This document shows, in pieces, positions 1 through 7,528 of a DNA stretch of 9,027 bases (position 1 is its first letter; each line of letters opens with the position of its first letter). The translations under genes were made by a program, and so were the position numbers. The DNA comes from Desulfatitalea sp. (GTDB lineage Bacteria; Desulfobacterota; Desulfobacteria; Desulfobacterales; Desulfosarcinaceae): contig JABDRH010000348.1 of NCBI GenBank assembly GCA_013041835.1, positions 1-9,027 on the forward strand, written 5' to 3'. Below the pieces are notes generated by a model. It had not been told where the DNA came from. It made no database searches and saw only the letters and a program-made list of their open reading frames with translations.

Positions 1-381
1 GACCATACCAGTCTTGATAGGCTCCAACAGGTGAAGGACGCCATTGAAAACCACCACATGCTTATCGGGGGGATTGATATAGACACAATTGGGTTCGATA
101 GGTGTATCGTCTTCGATTTCCCGAACGGTCATCCGGGTATGCTTTGCCAAGAGCGAGGCCATGATGCTTTTATGTTTGGGGCTCAGGTGCTGGATGACCA
201 CAAAGGCGATGCCTGGCTCTGGCGGCATGTTGCGAAAAAATAGTTCAAGGGTTTCCAGGCCTCCCGCGGAAGCACCGATGCCAACAATGAGAAGACTGTC
301 CTTTTCCGGCTTTTTCTTCTGCCGGACTTCAGGAGGTGAACTCTTTTCCACAACAGATGATCTCTTCTTTTTTTTTGCCAT
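1..381 (-). CDS. CheB-type methylesterase, N-terminal part of a probable CheB/CheR fusion (runs off the left edge)
   Basis: The first 127 codons are visible and the frame is still open at base 1. After a lysine-rich leader (MAKKKKR, then KKKPEK at residues 22-27) the protein enters a CheB methylesterase domain. The GIGASAGG motif at residues 34-41 carries the nucleophilic serine S38, and VVIQHLSP at 61-68 carries the catalytic histidine H65. PNCVYINPP at 97-105 is also typical. CheB removes methyl groups from receptor glutamates. There is no receiver domain before the esterase domain, which is the layout of CheB/CheR fusions rather than of classical CheB, so a CheR methyltransferase and PAS or histidine-kinase parts probably follow outside the window; this is inference. 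The ATG at 381 is preceded by AAAGG with 8 bases of spacing. A run of nine A follows almost directly after the start codon. The 219-base gap upstream suggests its own promoter. Family call is confident; full architecture is not visible. Confidence 0.9.
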   Translation of the reverse strand, partial: MAKKKKRSSVVEKSSPPEVRQKKKPEKDSLLIVGIGASAGGLETLELFFRNMPPEPGIAFVVIQHLSPKHKSIMASLLAKHTRMTVREIEDDTPIEPNCVYINPPDKHVVVFNGVLHLLEPIKTGMV

Positions 382-490
382 GCCGGTCGCCTTTGCATTG
401 GATGAATAATAAAAAAACAATATGGGATTTCGACTACAAAAGGAATGGATATCATTATCAATTAATAGGAGGCCAGGGCAGTGCGAGTTA

Positions 491-523
491 CTTATATTTA
501 AGCAACGACAATTTATAGCGCAA
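491..523 (-). promoter_or_regulatory. Weak sigma70-like promoter candidate for the CheB-type gene
   Basis: In the AT-richer gap on the minus strand, TTGCGC (523-518) and TAAATA (500-495) are separated by 17 bases, and an overlapping TATAAG (496-491) is closer to the -10 consensus but lacks a matching -35. Matches are only partial. The position, about 110 bases before the ATG at 381, is plausible. The remainder of the gap (382-490) shows no other site I can name. Confidence 0.2.
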
Positions 524-561
524 GAAAAAATGCAAGAGGGTGTATTCTTTAAGGGGGCGGC

Positions 562-592
562 AAAAAAAATCGCCTAAGGAACCGAGCCGGTT
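562..592 (-). terminator. Possible terminator after the transglutaminase gene
   Basis: Just past the stop codon at 601-603, the minus strand carries AACCG-gct-CGGTT (592-580), a 5-bp stem with a 3-base loop, and then a run of eight T (569-562). About ten bases separate the hairpin from the T run, more than in a standard intrinsic terminator, and the stem is short. A second small pairing (GGCG/CGCC) flanks the T run. The location at the end of a six-gene same-strand cluster makes termination here reasonable, but the structure is imperfect. Confidence 0.35.
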
Positions 593-600
593 TGTCCGCT

Positions 601-1476
601 TCATTTTTGCGGGGCGACATCCACGATCACGGTAAGGTCGTGCGCGCCGCCGCCCATCACCACCCCTTTGACCGGGGTGACGTCGCCATAATCCCTTCCC
701 CAGGCAATGGTGATGTGTTTTTCTCCGGGAATCAGGTTGTTGGTGGGGTCTAAATCCACCCATCCCACATCCGGGACAAACAGGGAAGCCCAGGCATGGG
801 ATGCGTCGGCGCCCACCAACCTGGGTTTGCCCGGCGGCGGCGTGGTTTCCAGGTAGCCGCTCACGTATCTTGCGGCAAGCCCCAGCGTCCGCAGACAACT
901 GATGGCCAGGTGCGCAAAATCCTGACATACCCCTTTGCGGTCCGCCAGGACCTGTTCCACGGAACTATCCACCGTAGTGGCCTCCTTGTCATAGACAAAT
1001 TCCGTGAAGATCCGTTGCATCAGGTCCATCGCCCCCTCCAGCACGGGTTTTCCGGCCGGAAAACAGGGGCGTGCATAGTCCATGGCGCTGGGGTGAATCG
1101 TGATGAGCGGACTTGCAAAGGTGAACTGAAAGGCTGCCAGCGCTTCCGGTTGAGCGTGCACGGCAAGCCTTTGGGCAACGGTTTCCCAGGGGAGCGTCGC
1201 GGACGGACAAAGCCTTGCCGCCGGAATCGTTTCCACGACGCTGGTGGCGGTCACGGCAAGTTCACTGTGGGGATGTTGCACCATGAATACATGGGCGATG
1301 TTTCCGAAATAATCGGTCCGCCGATGCAGGTATTGCGGCTCCGGCGCGAAAGACAGCCGGCTTTGAGCCACCCGCTGGGCAGGGGTCTGGCGGGGCTCTA
1401 GGAACACTTCATTCTGGGAAAGGGAGGCCGGTTCCGAATAGCGGTAGGCCGTCTTATGGATGATGCGGTATTTCAT
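601..1476 (-). CDS. Transglutaminase-like cysteine protease-fold protein, 291 residues
   Basis: This is a bacterial transglutaminase-like enzyme of the papain fold. Residues 1-80 form the N-terminal beta domain seen in this family (HKTAYRY at 7-13, DYFGN at 55-59), and the catalytic core follows. The triad is readable: C184 in GVCQDFAH, H227 in ASHAWASL, and D243 in DLDPTNN. Length is normal for the family. No signal peptide or membrane segment is visible, so it is probably cytoplasmic. Such proteins cleave or transfer amide bonds; the substrate here is unknown. It is the last gene of the ligase cluster, starting 18 bases after the stop of the ATP-grasp/alpha-E fusion, which implies co-transcription. 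The ATG at 1476 has AGGTAA 8 bases upstream (1490-1485). It is a clear paralogue of the N-terminal domain of the 1106-residue protein at 4080-7400 but lacks the DUF2126 extension. Fold and triad are confident; biological role is inferred from neighbours. Confidence 0.93.
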   Translation of the reverse strand: MKYRIIHKTAYRYSEPASLSQNEVFLEPRQTPAQRVAQSRLSFAPEPQYLHRRTDYFGNIAHVFMVQHPHSELAVTATSVVETIPAARLCPSATLPWETVAQRLAVHAQPEALAAFQFTFASPLITIHPSAMDYARPCFPAGKPVLEGAMDLMQRIFTEFVYDKEATTVDSSVEQVLADRKGVCQDFAHLAISCLRTLGLAARYVSGYLETTPPPGKPRLVGADASHAWASLFVPDVGWVDLDPTNNLIPGEKHITIAWGRDYGDVTPVKGVVMGGGAHDLTVIVDVAPQK

Positions 1477-1494
1477 GGTCGTGATTACCTGAGA

Positions 1495-4017
1495 TCAGTC
1501 CGTTTTGCTTTGGGGGATCATGGAAAAGTGAGGGGTTGTCGGTACCCGGCTCAGGAAATGAGCGCTGATGTGCTGGGCGAAGGCTTTGAGATTGCGCTCC
1601 ATGGATTCAAGAAAGGGAGTCAGGGATTCACTGGTAATGCCATTTTCGCCGCAAGTCAGTCCCGTAAGATCCAAAAGCCTCGTGGAAGTGAGCATCTCCA
1701 GGACCAGGCGCTCCTCCGGGCTGGCAAATTGCCGGTCCGTCCGCCGGGGCAGGTGCTCCACGTGGTCGGATAGCCGGCTCAACTGGAAGGCCAGGGATTT
1801 TGGGTTGTCCTCATCCATGAGCATCAGATCCAGGGCCGGCGCCGGCTGAAAAGTGGTCCGGTAGCGTGCCCGGTAAGTCATGATGCTGTCGGCCACCTCC
1901 AATAACGCTTCCAGACCGCTTTTGGACGCGGCACACGCCCCGTGCAACCCGATACGCACAAGACCGGTTTGATTCATGGCCCGCTCTATCCGGCGCCCCA
2001 TGTCCATGAAGCGCCAGCCGAGGCCTCGGGTCATGCTCTCCATGGCCAGCCCGCTAAAAGCGCTCAGGGTAAATAGGGTGTCTTCCAGATGGTCCAACGG
2101 GTCACCGGCAGAAATGTCGGCAAAATCCTCCAAACGGTTTAGGGTCCGCCAGCAATCCAGGGAAAGCCGGTCGCGCACATTGCGGGCTGCCGCTTGCACG
2201 CGATTGAGAAGCCCGATCACACTTTCAGGCGTGTCTTTTCGGTACAACACCTCATGGAGTTGGGACCACAAGTCCCGGAAGTAAGGAATGGGGGACGCGT
2301 TATCGGAGACCCTGGGGATGGCGTTTTGTTCCCTGAGCAGATTGAGCAGGAAAGAAAGCTCGGGCATGTCCTGGAGCCGGGCCTCGCCGGAGAGCCGGAC
2401 ATAGACAGACCGGACAAGCCGTATCAACCCCTCGGCCCTTTCCAGATAACGGCCCAGCCACAGCAGGTGATCCGCCACCCGACTGGGCAAATCGCTGCCG
2501 CGTCTAACTATTGTCGCTGTTTCGAGTCCGTCCATGAGGCTGAAAGGCGCCACGGGCTGATCGGACAGAACCCAGATATCCTTGCTCTGCTGCCGTTCCG
2601 GAAAATCCCCCAACAAGGCGTCCACATCCGGAGCGCTGATGGCAAGCCCTCCGGGCATGACCGCAAAACCCTGTTCCGTGGCGCATACAAAGATCCGCAG
2701 GATTGTGTGCCGGACACCGGCGCCTGCCGGGTCCCACCCGGGACTCACGGAAACCCGCACCGGCTCGCGCGCCATGAATGCGTGGGGCATGGCCCGAATC
2801 TGCCCGGGCAGATCCGCTGCCTGGATCGGCATGGATCGGTCCATCGCGGGCGCCACCGTCAGTTGTCCCATATTGCCCAAAACGTGATGCCGACCGTCTT
2901 CGTCTCCGCACCACCAGGCCGGATGGTTTTCCAACGCCAGGTTTTCTCCCATCAATTTAAGGCACAGCGCGGGCAAAAAGACCGGCATCACCGGTGTGCC
3001 CGCGAACCCGCTCCCGATGGGGTTGACAAGATCAATACGCTGTTCCCGGGCCGCCTGGATAAGTCCCGCAACACCGGTTTCCGTCTGTCGCCGCAGGGCA
3101 AAGGGATCCGAGCCGCTGTCGGGAAGGTGTCGGAATATGGCCGCCACCGGCTCCAGGCCTGCCAGCTTTTTCAGAAACACGTTTCCGTTTCTGACCGTCA
3201 GGTCCTGGCTTTCCACCAGCGGATACCCCAGATAGCGGGAAAGAAGCGCATGCTCAAAATAGACACTGCTCTGCGGACCGGAAGAGAGTAGCACGATACC
3301 GGGATCCTCCTGCCGAAGCGAGGCCCGTTCGATCAGGCTATGGTGAAAGGCTTGAAAAAAAGGGGCCAGTCGGCGAATCTGGGTGTGGTGGTACAGATCG
3401 GAAAAAACCCGTGAAATAACAATCCGATTTTCCAGGGCATAGCCCAGGCCCGCCGGATTTTCCCCATGGTCGCGCAGCACCCGAAATCGTCCGTCCGCAC
3501 CCCGGTACAGGTCCGCCGCATAATACGTCAAATACCGGTTGCCGGCGGGTTGGATCCCATGACAGGGCCGCAAAAAGTTGGGGTTGGCGAAGACGACTTC
3601 GGCGGGAAGCAAGCCGTCTCTGATCAAGTTCTGGGGGCCGTGAACGTCCGCAAGGATCTGCTCGAGCAGACGGGCCCTCTGGATCAGGCCTGCCTCCAGT
3701 TCCGCCCATTCCAGTGCCGTAATGGGCAGTGGCACCATGTCCAGTGCCCAAGAGGTCCTGCGCTCGGAGGGATCGTCAAACAGGTTGTATGTGGCGCCGT
3801 CCTCATGGCGCATTCGCCGGACCCGGGCCTGACGCTTGCCAAGCAGATCCGCCCCCATGGCATCCATGGCCGATAACAGGGGCCGCCAGTGATTCCGGAC
3901 GATTGCCGGAGATGAAAAAGATTCACACCAGACCTCCGGGGGAAATGAAACCCGATCGAACAAGGAGGCCGGCGCGGATCGAGACTCGGTGGGGTCGAAA
4001 GCATCAACGTCGGTCAT
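1495..4017 (-). CDS. Circularly permuted ATP-grasp / alpha-E fusion protein, 840 residues
   Basis: Residues ~20-484 are a circularly permuted type 2 ATP-grasp domain (DUF404/DUF407 type), with family marks GLGYALENR at 190-198, NPIGSG at 332-337, WWCGDED at 368-374, MPGGL at 454-458 and the closing SKDIWVL at 478-484. After a linker of ~25 residues, an alpha-E (DUF403) helical domain fills ~510-815, with its two signature motifs RYLERAE (E526) and GWRFMDMGRRIERA (E678). The family is predicted to form amide bonds with ATP. However, compared with the stand-alone ATP-grasp at 8530-9027, several residues in the C-terminal half are lost: the lysine of VVKAA becomes A389, the GGYGM loop is absent, DDK becomes GTP and QGGGSKD becomes ERQQSKD. 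The protein may be catalytically weak or structural. The ATG at 4017 has no good Shine-Dalgarno; the 62-base gap upstream holds a nine-codon open frame. Domain identity is confident, activity is not. Confidence 0.92.
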   Translation of the reverse strand: MTDVDAFDPTESRSAPASLFDRVSFPPEVWCESFSSPAIVRNHWRPLLSAMDAMGADLLGKRQARVRRMRHEDGATYNLFDDPSERRTSWALDMVPLPITALEWAELEAGLIQRARLLEQILADVHGPQNLIRDGLLPAEVVFANPNFLRPCHGIQPAGNRYLTYYAADLYRGADGRFRVLRDHGENPAGLGYALENRIVISRVFSDLYHHTQIRRLAPFFQAFHHSLIERASLRQEDPGIVLLSSGPQSSVYFEHALLSRYLGYPLVESQDLTVRNGNVFLKKLAGLEPVAAIFRHLPDSGSDPFALRRQTETGVAGLIQAAREQRIDLVNPIGSGFAGTPVMPVFLPALCLKLMGENLALENHPAWWCGDEDGRHHVLGNMGQLTVAPAMDRSMPIQAADLPGQIRAMPHAFMAREPVRVSVSPGWDPAGAGVRHTILRIFVCATEQGFAVMPGGLAISAPDVDALLGDFPERQQSKDIWVLSDQPVAPFSLMDGLETATIVRRGSDLPSRVADHLLWLGRYLERAEGLIRLVRSVYVRLSGEARLQDMPELSFLLNLLREQNAIPRVSDNASPIPYFRDLWSQLHEVLYRKDTPESVIGLLNRVQAAARNVRDRLSLDCWRTLNRLEDFADISAGDPLDHLEDTLFTLSAFSGLAMESMTRGLGWRFMDMGRRIERAMNQTGLVRIGLHGACAASKSGLEALLEVADSIMTYRARYRTTFQPAPALDLMLMDEDNPKSLAFQLSRLSDHVEHLPRRTDRQFASPEERLVLEMLTSTRLLDLTGLTCGENGITSESLTPFLESMERNLKAFAQHISAHFLSRVPTTPHFSMIPQSKTD

Positions 4018-4079
4018 GCAACGAATGTCTCATTTCAGGTTGGACGGCGCCTCCATGGGCGGTTGCGGTTGATCTCAAT

Positions 4080-7000
4080 TTAGTCGGTTCGCCGCCGCAA
4101 ATCAAGCGTATATGGAAACAGCGGATTTGTTTCCGGCGGCGGGACTTGCGGGCGGGCGCCAGGAGTGTGTCCATGGGGAATGAACCGCGCATTGCGCCTG
4201 CCCTCCGCCTCGTATGCGTTGACCGGGAAATCTTCATGGTGGCGACCGCCGGGATGACTCACATGGTAGATGCAGCCGCCCACGGCCCGGCTCGACCAGG
4301 TGTCAAACAAATCGACAACCAGCGGTGTCTGCACCCCGATGGTCGGATGCAGGCAGGCGGGCGGTTGCCAGGCCCGATACCGGACACCAGCCACGAACAC
4401 GCCTTCAACAAGAGTTGGTGCAAGGGGTACGCGCCGTCCGTTGCAAGTGACAATGTAGCGCTCATCGGTCATTCCTGAAATTTTGATCTGGAGCCGTTCC
4501 AAAGACGAGTCCACATAACGGGCGGTTCCCCCACCTCCGGGCTCCTCGCCCAAAACATGCCAGGGCTCCAATGCCTGCCGAAGCTCCATCTCCATCCCCC
4601 GGCACACTACTTTTCCGTGGACGGGAAATCGAAACTCGAAATGAGGATGGAAAAAGGCCATGGAAACCGGGTAACCGGCGTCATTCAGGATCTTCAAAAC
4701 GTCCGTGAAATCATCATGTATCAGCTGGGGCAGCATGAACCGGTCATGGAGACGCGTGCCCCAGCGGACCAGGTTTTGCCGGTAAGGGATCTTCCAGAAC
4801 CAGGCCACAAAGATCCGCAACAGCAGTTGCTGTGCAAGGCTCATGCGAGCATGGGGCGGCATTTCAAAGGCCCTGAATTCCAGGAGCCCCAACCTTCCCG
4901 CGGCGTTGTCCGGAGAATAGAGTTTGTCGATGCAAAACTCCGCTCTGTGGGTATTGCCGGTCACATCCACCAGCAGGTTTCGAAACAGCCGGTCCACCAG
5001 CCACGGCGGGCATGGCTGGTCCGGACTTGTTTGCCGATCCATTTCTTCAAAGGCGATTTCCAGTTCGTAGAGGCTGTCGTGCCGGGCTTCGTCGATCCTC
5101 GGTTGCTGACTGGTCGGCCCCATGAACAGTCCGGAAAACAAATAGGACAGGGACGGATGATTATTCCAGAAGGTGACAAAGCTGCGAAGCAGGTCCGGCC
5201 TGCGCAGAAAGGGGCTGTCCGCGGGGGCGGCTCCGCCGATAATGATGTGGTTTCCGCCGCCGGTGCCGGTGTGGCGGCCGTCAATCATGAATTTCTCCGT
5301 GGCCAGGCGGGTCACGCGGGCTGTTTCATAAAGCGAGGTCGTGCAATCCACCATCTCTTGCCAACTGTGCATGGGCTGGATGTTCACCTCGATGACGCCA
5401 GGGTCCGGCGTAATCTTCAGGCTGTCCAGGCGCGGGTCATGAGGAGGCGTGTAGCCCTCCAGCATCACCGGCAGGTTCGTGTGCCGGGCTGTGGTTTCGA
5501 TGGCGGCCGTCAACGCCAAATACCCTTCCAGGGAAGGAATGGGCGGCATGAACACATACAATCCACCCTGGCGGGCCTGTACGCAAAGAGCCGTTCGCAC
5601 GACCCACGCGGCGGATTCTCCGGTTACCGGCTCCGGATCGTCATAGGGAGGCGGTTGGACGCGCACATTTTCGCCGTCATTCACCACGGGGGTTCCCCGC
5701 TCGGCGCGTTGCCCCTGCCGCGGGTCCGGCAGCGGCTCCCGATCCGCCATGGGATCCAGGGGATACGCGTGGGGAAAATCCGCTTTGGACACCCACGGAA
5801 GTGATTCCAACGGCAGGCGCAGCCCGGCGGGAGAATCTCCGGGCAGCAGGAACAAGTGCTCCCCGCGCAAGGGCCAAGGGCCGCTCTTCCAGGAGCCATG
5901 CTGCAGCGGCAAGACATAGCCCACCACCGCGCCCAGTCCCTGTCGAAAGGCCCGAACCATGCGTGCCCGGGCCTCGGCATCCGCCAGTCTGGGATCGGCC
6001 GGATTCACGTTCACCGGCAGTTGCTGTTCCTTGTGAAGGTAGTGCAGTATGTCTTCGTAGCTTTCCCGGATAAAACGCCGATGAACCCCCAGGTTCTCGG
6101 CCAGGGTCTCTATAAATCGTTTGGCCTCGGCCGGGCCGAAACCGTAATCCTTGGATGCGTCGGCGATCAATCGATCGTCCGTCCACACGGGTTTTCCGTC
6201 TTTTCGCCAATAGCAGCCCAGGGTCCAGCGGGGCAGGGATTCTCCAGGGTACCATTTTCCCTGACCGAAATGCAAAAGCCCTCCCGGCGCCCATTTATGC
6301 CGCAACCGTTTGAGCAGGGTCTCGGACAACCGTCGTTTTTCCTCACCCAGAGCCTCGGTGTTCCACTGGGCCCCGTCCATGTCGTCCATGGAGATAAAGG
6401 TAGGTTCGCCGCCCATGGTCAGGCGAACATCCGAATCTTCCAGTTCCCGGTCCACCCGATCTCCCAATGCCAATAGGTTCGACCAAATCTCTTCCGGGTA
6501 GGGCCGTGTGGAACGAGGCGCTTCACGAATGCGGCGAACGCTCATGGTGTGACCGAAATCCACCGCGCATGACTCCAGTGCCCCGGTGATCGGGGCTGCA
6601 CTCTGGGGTTCCGGGGAGCAGGCCAGCGGGATGTGCCCTTCACCGGCAAAGAGCCCGGACGTAGGGTCCATGCCCACCCATCCGGCTCCGGGCAGGTAGA
6701 CTTCGGTCCAGGCATGAAGATCCGTGAAATCGGCATCCGGTCCCGAAGGCCCGTCCAGGGATTTGACATCGGCCTTGAGCTGAATCAGGTATCCGGAGAC
6801 AAATCGGGCGGCAAGGTTCAAATGGCGCAGGAGGTTCACCAGCAACCAAGCCGAGTCCCGGCAGGAGCCGCTGCCCAGTGTCAGGGTATCTTCGCAACCC
6901 TGGACGTTCGGCTCCATGCGAATGAGGTATTTGATGTCCCGGCCCAGTTTTTGGTTCAGCGCGACCAAGAAATCGATGGTCGGTTTCGGGGTCCGATCGA

Positions 7001-7400
7001 TTGTTGTCAGGTATCCCTTGAGCTTTTGTCCCGCGGGTTCCCTCGTAAGATAGGGTCCCAGGTCATTCTTGAGACCCGGATCATAAGTAAAGGGAAAAGC
7101 TTCCGCGTCCGGCTCCAAAAAGAAGTCGAAGGGGTTGATGATGATCATTTCCGCCACCAGGTCGACCTCCACGCAAAACTCAGGGGTCTTTTCCGGAAAT
7201 ACCAGGCGCCCCAGGTAGTTGCCGAAAGGGTCCTGCTGCCAATTGAGGAAATGTTCGCCCGGCGTCACCGTCATGGAGTAGCCCAGGATCGGTGTCCGGC
7301 AATGGGGCGCGGGCCGCAACCGGACAATCTGGGGGGACAGGCCTATGCGCCGGTCATACCGGTACGATGTCTTGTGATTCAGGGCCACATGAATTCCCAT
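4080..7400 (-). CDS. Transglutaminase-like / DUF2126 (permuted glutamine-synthetase-like ligase) protein, 1106 residues
   Basis: Residues 1-~270 are a transglutaminase-like domain: HKTSYRY at 9-15, catalytic C180 in GSGSCRDSAW, H229 in DLHAWTEVYLP, D245 in GMDPTSG. Residues ~285-1090 form the DUF2126 region, beginning with LTMGGEPTF (327-335). Its later motifs resemble glutamine synthetase and glutamate-cysteine ligase active sites: EVNIQP (671-676), HTGTGGGNH (710-718), GNTHRAEF (815-822) and LLEFRAFEMPP (839-849). Published amidoligase surveys, from memory, treat this as a circularly permuted glutamine-synthetase-like COOH-NH2 ligase. One chain therefore pairs a putative amide-forming module with a cysteine hydrolase or transferase module. 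Length is usual for this two-domain family. No signal peptide or membrane helix is evident. AAAGGA lies 6 bases before the ATG at 7400. It sits between the alpha-E gene (128 bases upstream) and the ATP-grasp/alpha-E fusion (62 bases downstream). The substrate is unknown. Confidence 0.93.
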   Translation of the reverse strand: MGIHVALNHKTSYRYDRRIGLSPQIVRLRPAPHCRTPILGYSMTVTPGEHFLNWQQDPFGNYLGRLVFPEKTPEFCVEVDLVAEMIIINPFDFFLEPDAEAFPFTYDPGLKNDLGPYLTREPAGQKLKGYLTTIDRTPKPTIDFLVALNQKLGRDIKYLIRMEPNVQGCEDTLTLGSGSCRDSAWLLVNLLRHLNLAARFVSGYLIQLKADVKSLDGPSGPDADFTDLHAWTEVYLPGAGWVGMDPTSGLFAGEGHIPLACSPEPQSAAPITGALESCAVDFGHTMSVRRIREAPRSTRPYPEEIWSNLLALGDRVDRELEDSDVRLTMGGEPTFISMDDMDGAQWNTEALGEEKRRLSETLLKRLRHKWAPGGLLHFGQGKWYPGESLPRWTLGCYWRKDGKPVWTDDRLIADASKDYGFGPAEAKRFIETLAENLGVHRRFIRESYEDILHYLHKEQQLPVNVNPADPRLADAEARARMVRAFRQGLGAVVGYVLPLQHGSWKSGPWPLRGEHLFLLPGDSPAGLRLPLESLPWVSKADFPHAYPLDPMADREPLPDPRQGQRAERGTPVVNDGENVRVQPPPYDDPEPVTGESAAWVVRTALCVQARQGGLYVFMPPIPSLEGYLALTAAIETTARHTNLPVMLEGYTPPHDPRLDSLKITPDPGVIEVNIQPMHSWQEMVDCTTSLYETARVTRLATEKFMIDGRHTGTGGGNHIIIGGAAPADSPFLRRPDLLRSFVTFWNNHPSLSYLFSGLFMGPTSQQPRIDEARHDSLYELEIAFEEMDRQTSPDQPCPPWLVDRLFRNLLVDVTGNTHRAEFCIDKLYSPDNAAGRLGLLEFRAFEMPPHARMSLAQQLLLRIFVAWFWKIPYRQNLVRWGTRLHDRFMLPQLIHDDFTDVLKILNDAGYPVSMAFFHPHFEFRFPVHGKVVCRGMEMELRQALEPWHVLGEEPGGGGTARYVDSSLERLQIKISGMTDERYIVTCNGRRVPLAPTLVEGVFVAGVRYRAWQPPACLHPTIGVQTPLVVDLFDTWSSRAVGGCIYHVSHPGGRHHEDFPVNAYEAEGRRNARFIPHGHTPGARPQVPPPETNPLFPYTLDLRRRTD

Positions 7401-7443
7401 GGAAAATCCTTTCTGTACGCCAATAGTGCAAAAACCGTAGGGC

Positions 7444-7513
7444 GTAAGAGCCGAGGCGCCAAGGGTGAAGCCGCGGCGAGCGACCGTGAACCCTTGGCAA
7501 AATTGGGGCTTAC
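7444..7513. repeat. Long imperfect inverted repeat in the intergenic spacer
   Basis: The inner arms are a perfect 9-bp pair, GCCAAGGGT (7458-7466) and ACCCTTGGC (7490-7498), around a GC-rich 23-base loop. Outer arms GTAAGaGCC (7444-7452) and GGCTTAC (7507-7513) pair with one bulged A, giving a nested stem of about 70 bases. It lies in the 128-base spacer between the alpha-E and transglutaminase/DUF2126 genes, the longest spacer inside the cluster. On the minus-strand transcript a run of five T (7436-7432 region) follows about ten bases after the outer arm, too far for a classic terminator. It could act as an attenuator, an RNA-processing or stability element, or be a copy of a dispersed palindromic repeat; the sequence alone does not decide. 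Confidence 0.6.
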
Positions 7514-7528
7514 TCTATGCCCTGCCGG

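Noticed and set aside
183..461. Minus-strand open frame of 92 codons overlapping the CheB-type start
   Set aside because: It begins at TTG without a ribosome site and its translation has no CheB features, whereas the frame starting at 381 shows GIGASAGG and VVIQHLSP.
796..1401. Plus-strand open frame of 201 codons
   Set aside because: It is a shadow of the 291-residue transglutaminase gene, whose full catalytic triad is on the minus strand.
2194..3291. Plus-strand open frame of 365 codons
   Set aside because: It is antisense to the ATP-grasp/alpha-E fusion, with low-information His/Arg/Gly-rich composition and no ribosome site or family marks.
4557..5804. Long plus-strand open frame of 415 codons
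   Set aside because: It lies wholly within and antiparallel to the DUF2126 coding region, its translation is rich in His, Arg, Gln and Pro without any recognisable motif, and the minus-strand protein has clear family motifs throughout.
5677..6294. Minus-strand open frame of 205 codons in another frame
   Set aside because: It is out of frame inside the 1106-residue gene, Arg/Gly-rich, with no domain motif.
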